Part shown: positions 61,756 to 64,000 of the stretch, piece after piece
Numbering within the stretch: position 1 is the stretch's first letter
Layout of the letters: every line of letters begins with the position of its first letter
Assembly: GCA_963082975.1 (NCBI GenBank)
Contig: OY720344.1
Span: 66,120,546-66,184,545, forward strand
Direction of reading: 5' to 3'
DNA length: 64,000 nt
Origin: Labia minor
Taxonomy: Eukaryota > Arthropoda > Insecta > Dermaptera > Spongiphoridae
Made by a program: the position numbers and the translations under genes
Notes under the pieces: generated by a model
The model's input: the letters and a program-made list of their open reading frames with translations, nothing else
What the model was told of the DNA's origin: nothing
Databases searched by the model: none

Positions 61756-62926
61756 TAAATTTAAAATTCTAAAATATACCTTTAAAATAAAAACAAAAAT
61801 AAATAGTACCTTGACCACGACATAAGAGAGTACAAACGGGATTTATATATAAAATTATAATCCATCATTTTCATTATCAAATGCTATAATAAATTATAAA
61901 TTTATTGTTTATGATATATCTATTTAAAATATATACCTTGAAATTTCTTATCAATTCATGAAAATTATCTTTTACCTTGAACCAGCATTGCCTCTATCAA
62001 ATCATAATTTATATCATGAAATTTGATAATTTATAAATGTCTCATAATTTGTACCTTTGTATTTATTTAAATAATTATTCTCCTTCTCTATCAAATGAAT
62101 CAAACACTATATCAGTCTTTAGAAGATGAAAAAATATGAATTAAAAAAAATCATCAACAAATTTCTTCTATTTATTCGTATTATCAAATTAATGCGATCG
62201 AATGTCACAAGACTGTGATTTTAATGAATTACATAATATTTACTGTTTACATATATGTATTTAAAAAGCCAGTGAGAAAAATATTGATTTTTTTCATTTA
62301 AGACAAAAGAACTTTGATTTATAATATTTGATAATATAAGTGTTTATTATATTGTTTGGTACATAATAATGTTTAATATTTATATAATGTATAAATAATT
62401 ATATATATATATATATAATATGTATATATTTACTTAAAGATAAATTACAAATAATTTTTAATAAGATTATATATATATTTCCCTTATATATAATATATAT
62501 ATATATATATTAAGTAAATATATACATATTTATATAATTATTTATATATATATATATATATTATTTCTTTGAATAAAATATTATTAATAATGTTGAAATG
62601 AATTCTATAAAATGATTTATTTTTATATAATATTTTGAAATTATTTGGTCCACTGATTATCAAGGATAATAATGAAAATATTAGAACAAATAGGAGGGGG
62701 ATTTTTTTAAATGATATGTGGGTGTCGTGTTAAATGAAACGTATTTAAACGTTTAATTATATCTATGAATTTGCTAACGACAGTTAAATAAAATAATTAA
62801 TGCCATCTGCTTACCCACTCCGTAATCGCCTAACACAAGAATTTTAAATAGAAACTCGCGGATTTGATTTGTATTGGCTGTTGGATGCAATGTGCGTAGA
62901 CGTATGGGGGGTTGGCTGTCCGACAT
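49150..62926 (-). CDS. Rab32: Rab32/Rab38-like small GTPase
   Basis: Membrane-traffic GTPase of the Rab32/38/29 group, which serves lysosome-related organelles and mitochondria-linked membranes. Exons: 62926-62815, 55015-54983, 54323-54227, 51943-51887, 51744-51684, 50713-50527, 49298-49150; 696 nt, 231 aa. The ATG at 62926 has a good context (CACCATG). Motifs: P-loop GDYGVGKT (33-40), switch I ITIGADF with Thr58, switch II WDIAGHERF (81-89), NKWD (144-147), SAK (175-177). C-terminus is KCCY, a possible digeranylgeranylated pair. The WDIAG form (Ile, not Thr) marks the Rab32 group. Odd points: the catalytic Gln of the DxxGQ motif is His86; exon 2 is only 33 nt; and its donor is GC (AG|GCAAGT), giving a GC-AG intron. 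Intron 1 is 7.8 kb and holds two hAT elements. Confidence 0.93.
51131..51371. repeat. MITE with about 33-bp terminal inverted repeats
   Basis: Left end TGAAGACCTTAGAGCGAAAC continues to GTAAGCCAC; the right end is the inverse, GTGGCTTACCA...GGTCTTCA, with two or three mismatches. TATA stands on both sides. 241 bp, non-coding. It is in Rab intron 5. Confidence 0.85.
52428..52540. repeat. Short MITE (family D), copy 3, best ends
   Basis: 113 bp from TATAGTGACGGAAAAATGTA to CATTTTCAGTCACTATA. The ends are inverted repeats of about 25 bp with a few mismatches. The centre CTTTCTCAACCGGTTGATTG is shared with the copies at 28653 and 44782. Tc1/mariner-like ends. Confidence 0.85.
52645..53543. mobile_element. 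Non-autonomous hAT element (outer)
   Basis: CAGTGGCGTACC at 52645 and its inverse GGTACGCCACTG ending at 53543. Flanks are ATCCTTCT (52637-52644) and ATCTTTCT (53544-53551), 7 of 8 identical. GC-rich subterminal blocks (GCCGTCCGG, GCCGCCCGATGCGG) include a C-run near 53518-53529. 899 bp, no transposase; another hAT MITE sits inside. Confidence 0.85.
53002..53157. mobile_element. hAT MITE nested in the outer element, perfect target duplication
   Basis: Left end CAGGACCGTCTTAAGG, right end CCTGTGGTTAGGGCGGCACTG in part, which are inverse relatives (CAG.RCCG.C.TAA). TTCAAAAG stands at 52994-53001 and 53158-53165, a perfect 8-bp duplication. 156 bp. Inserted after the 52645-53543 element. Confidence 0.9.
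53630..53741 (-). repeat. Terminal fragment of dispersed repeat family B
   Basis: Ends GCGAGATAGTCGAGTGGAGA then CACTCCAG, identical to the family's left terminus in inverse orientation; only about 110 bp remain. Next to the hAT element in Rab intron 3. Confidence 0.75.
55417..55983 (+). mobile_element. LINE 3' fragment (third family)
   Basis: With several breaks the plus strand reads FKYLGEWVELNLSKKTALSE, INKMELAYCLLKLLTTN, then KGLIEKRN and RKKNLQDDSR, the C-terminal region of a LINE polyprotein that differs from the two other LINE families here. It is interrupted at 55983 by a copy of repeat B; related peptide sequence (DQSPAFEQRCSKVGLFERRR) resumes at 56630-56690, supporting insertion of B into the LINE. 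Confidence 0.7.
55983..56590 (+). repeat. Dispersed repeat family B, longest copy
   Basis: Begins CTGGAGTGTCTCCACTCGAC and ends GCGAGATAGT. ACTATCTCGC near the left and GCGAGATAGT at the right form a 10-bp inverted pair. Internal landmarks are CACCACGTCACGTACTGGCG, TTTCATTATTCTAGCTCAAA, a CA microsatellite (56448-56470) and CTCAGGGACCTTCAAAA. 608 bp, no coding. Inserted in the LINE fragment. Confidence 0.85.
56760..58280. other. Rab intron 1, unannotated AT-rich part
   Basis: About 1.5 kb of AT-rich DNA in which I see no exon, RNA gene or defined repeat. Confidence 0.55.
58289..59433 (+). mobile_element. hAT element with ZMYM1-like transposase remnant
   Basis: Starts TAGAGGCGGATTA and ends with the inverse TAATCCGCCTCTG; GGTGTTTT stands at 58281-58288 and 59434-59441, a perfect 8-bp duplication. 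The plus strand encodes parts of a transposase related to host ZMYM1-like proteins: an N-terminal part (58394-58636, SSIQPQDLFVPTPSTSS...), a TTF-type zinc-finger segment (STGKVFCGPCLLFGGG near 58738-58785, VGFNDWKN) and ISRRANLL near 58936. Frameshifts occur and the catalytic and dimerisation regions are missing. 1145 bp, dead, internally deleted. Confidence 0.9.
60126..61595 (+). mobile_element. hAT element with GTF2IRD2/ZBED-like transposase remnant
   Basis: CAGGGGTCGGCAAACT at 60126 and its exact inverse AGTTTGCCGACCCCTG ending at 61595. Flanks are CTCTAACA (60118-60125) and CTCTAAAA (61596-61603), 7 of 8 identical. 60404-60720 encodes the catalytic-region segment WNQLKCVTTDGGKNMYGTGK and CIIQQQVLCGKHL. 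Near 61140-61310 a dimerisation-like end reads FGSTYQCEKTFSKMKYRTSQ and LIIGSTNFVPNYDKI. Stops separate them, and the N-terminal zinc finger is absent. 1470 bp. Confidence 0.9.
61718..61752. repeat. (TA)n microsatellite
   Basis: Pure TA run of about 35 bp just beyond the hAT element. Confidence 0.9.
62378..62580. repeat. AT-rich palindrome
   Basis: TATATAATGTATAAATAATT, a TA run and ATATGTATATATTTACTTAA at the left recur inverted at the right (TTAAGTAAATATATACATAT, then TATAATTATTTATA). Arms about 70 bp, spacer about 50 bp; MITE-like or slipped TA repeats. Confidence 0.6.
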
Positions 62927-64000
62927 GGTGAATGGAGGCGGTCCGTTCGTCGCCAAGGCCCGAGTCACACTGATCACCTTCACTCCTTCACTCCTTTACT
63001 CACTTCTACTCATTTCGTCATTGCTTTGCTTGATTCAAAAACTAGTGAGCCTATAGAAAATCGGTCTTCACAAAAGAGATTACGTCAACCTGGCTAAATG
63101 CACAACGATAAATGGAACAGTTCAATGAAATTGTCAATTATGAACAGACAATCAGACACCCAGCACGGTTCAATTATGATAATAACATGTTTGCTCCCTT
63201 CCCTTTTTTCAGACTATTTAAAACAGAATGATCAAGATAAGATAAACTTACAATATAATATTAATAAAAAAGAAGAAGATAATCAATCCCCCCTATTCTA
63301 ATAAATTTTATACCCAAAAAATTATTTTTTACCACGTTTTTCTTAGCTTGCTTTCTTGTTTATCTGTTCGCGTCAAATCTTGCAATCGAAATTTCGACCA
63401 CTTCCAGTCATCCAATCGCTCTGAAACTTTTCAGAGTTATGTATTCTGGATGACAATACAATAAAATAACACATTCGTAGCTTGCAAGTGTTTAATTAGA
63501 GCATAATTAATGAATATTTGTATTTTGTTAACTTAAAAAGGAGAAACAATAATAATACAACAAAAGGCCCTTTCCAAAACTTACCTTTCTCAATACATAA
63601 TACAAAAGAAGAAAACAACAAAAGGGACTTTGTCAAAACATTAAAAATAAATAATACAGATGTCCATAGTCCGCTTGTTTAAAAAAATATTCAAGAGTTG
63701 ATTCTAGTATGTATTAAATATATTCAATATATTAAATATTAAATATATTATTTTTGATCTAAACGAATAGAGAATGGATTTTACATAAAATTTGTAATCA
63801 TTTCACAAATTAATAATATAATAAATGACACATTGTGAATTGACGATAAAAATAAATATATTTCATTAGATCTTATTTTATTATACTAGCAAAAATTGTA
63901 TAAATATATTTTTAATTTTCTTTCGAAATTAATTAAAAAATTTTAAAATATTTTAAATATAAAAAATATTGATACAATATCTAATACAAAAACGAGACGG
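62927..64000. other. 5' flank of the Rab gene
   Basis: The first 130 bp beyond the ATG (62927-63060) are richer in G/C and probably hold the 5' UTR and promoter of the minus-strand Rab gene. Two imperfect direct repeats (ACAACAAAAGGCCCTTTCC near 63559 and ACAACAAAAGGGACTTTGT near 63616) follow. I found no gene to the window end. Confidence 0.45.

Noticed and set aside
63098..63301. Plus-strand open frame near 63.2 kb as a gene
   Set aside because: Low-complexity C-terminus, no splice or promoter support, no recognisable motif.
1..64000. tRNA, rRNA or CRISPR-like arrays
   Set aside because: No cloverleaf with paired arms, no rRNA core sequence and no regular short direct repeats with unique spacers were seen on either strand by eye.

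Overview
The window is nuclear DNA of an animal, almost certainly an arthropod and probably an insect. It is extremely AT-rich, has typical GT-AG introns, and is densely packed with transposable elements of arthropod type: hAT, mariner, pogo-like, Helitron, Penelope, several LINEs and many MITEs. One gene is a CLIP-domain serine protease homologue, a family characteristic of arthropods. I cannot name the species. AT content this high is known in some hymenopteran and hemipteran lineages, but that is only a pointer. I assembled the exon models by hand from splice sites and reading phase; for the four largest models the summed exon length is an exact multiple of three.

Layout. 1-590: tandem array of a unit of about 176 bp, cut by the window edge. 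619-965: weak coding traces. 1024-1445 (-): a small cysteine-rich, possibly secreted protein lying head-to-head with HADHA. 1593-11451 (+): HADHA, mitochondrial trifunctional protein alpha subunit, 11 exons, 761 aa. 13392-36684 (-): CFAP43, a ciliary/flagellar WD-repeat and coiled-coil protein, 30 exons, 1753 aa, convergent with HADHA. 38985-46978 (+): CLIP-domain serine protease homologue, 8 exons, 407 aa, with the catalytic serine replaced by glycine. 47761-48502 (-): a two-exon, 99-aa single-pass membrane protein. 49150-62926 (-): a Rab32/Rab38-like GTPase, 7 exons, 231 aa, with the catalytic switch II glutamine replaced by histidine. 62927-64000: its upstream flank.

The genes have unrelated cellular roles (mitochondrial beta-oxidation, sperm/ciliary axoneme, haemolymph protease cascade, lysosome-related organelle traffic). 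They do not form a functional cluster. The introns hold most of the mobile DNA, and the reading frames of the host genes are intact despite it.

Nothing here looks like a new multi-gene system. The most notable signals are: (1) two host proteins with altered catalytic residues (SPH Ser to Gly with the activation motif also missing; Rab Gln to His together with a GC-AG intron and a 33-nt exon); (2) several hAT-type insertions with readable 8-bp target duplications, one nested inside another; (3) a short Helitron with both ends, its terminal hairpin and an A/T insertion site; (4) a 185-bp-arm palindrome in a HADHA intron; (5) at least three dispersed repeat families with no coding capacity; and (6) a compact divergent cysteine-rich gene at the HADHA promoter.
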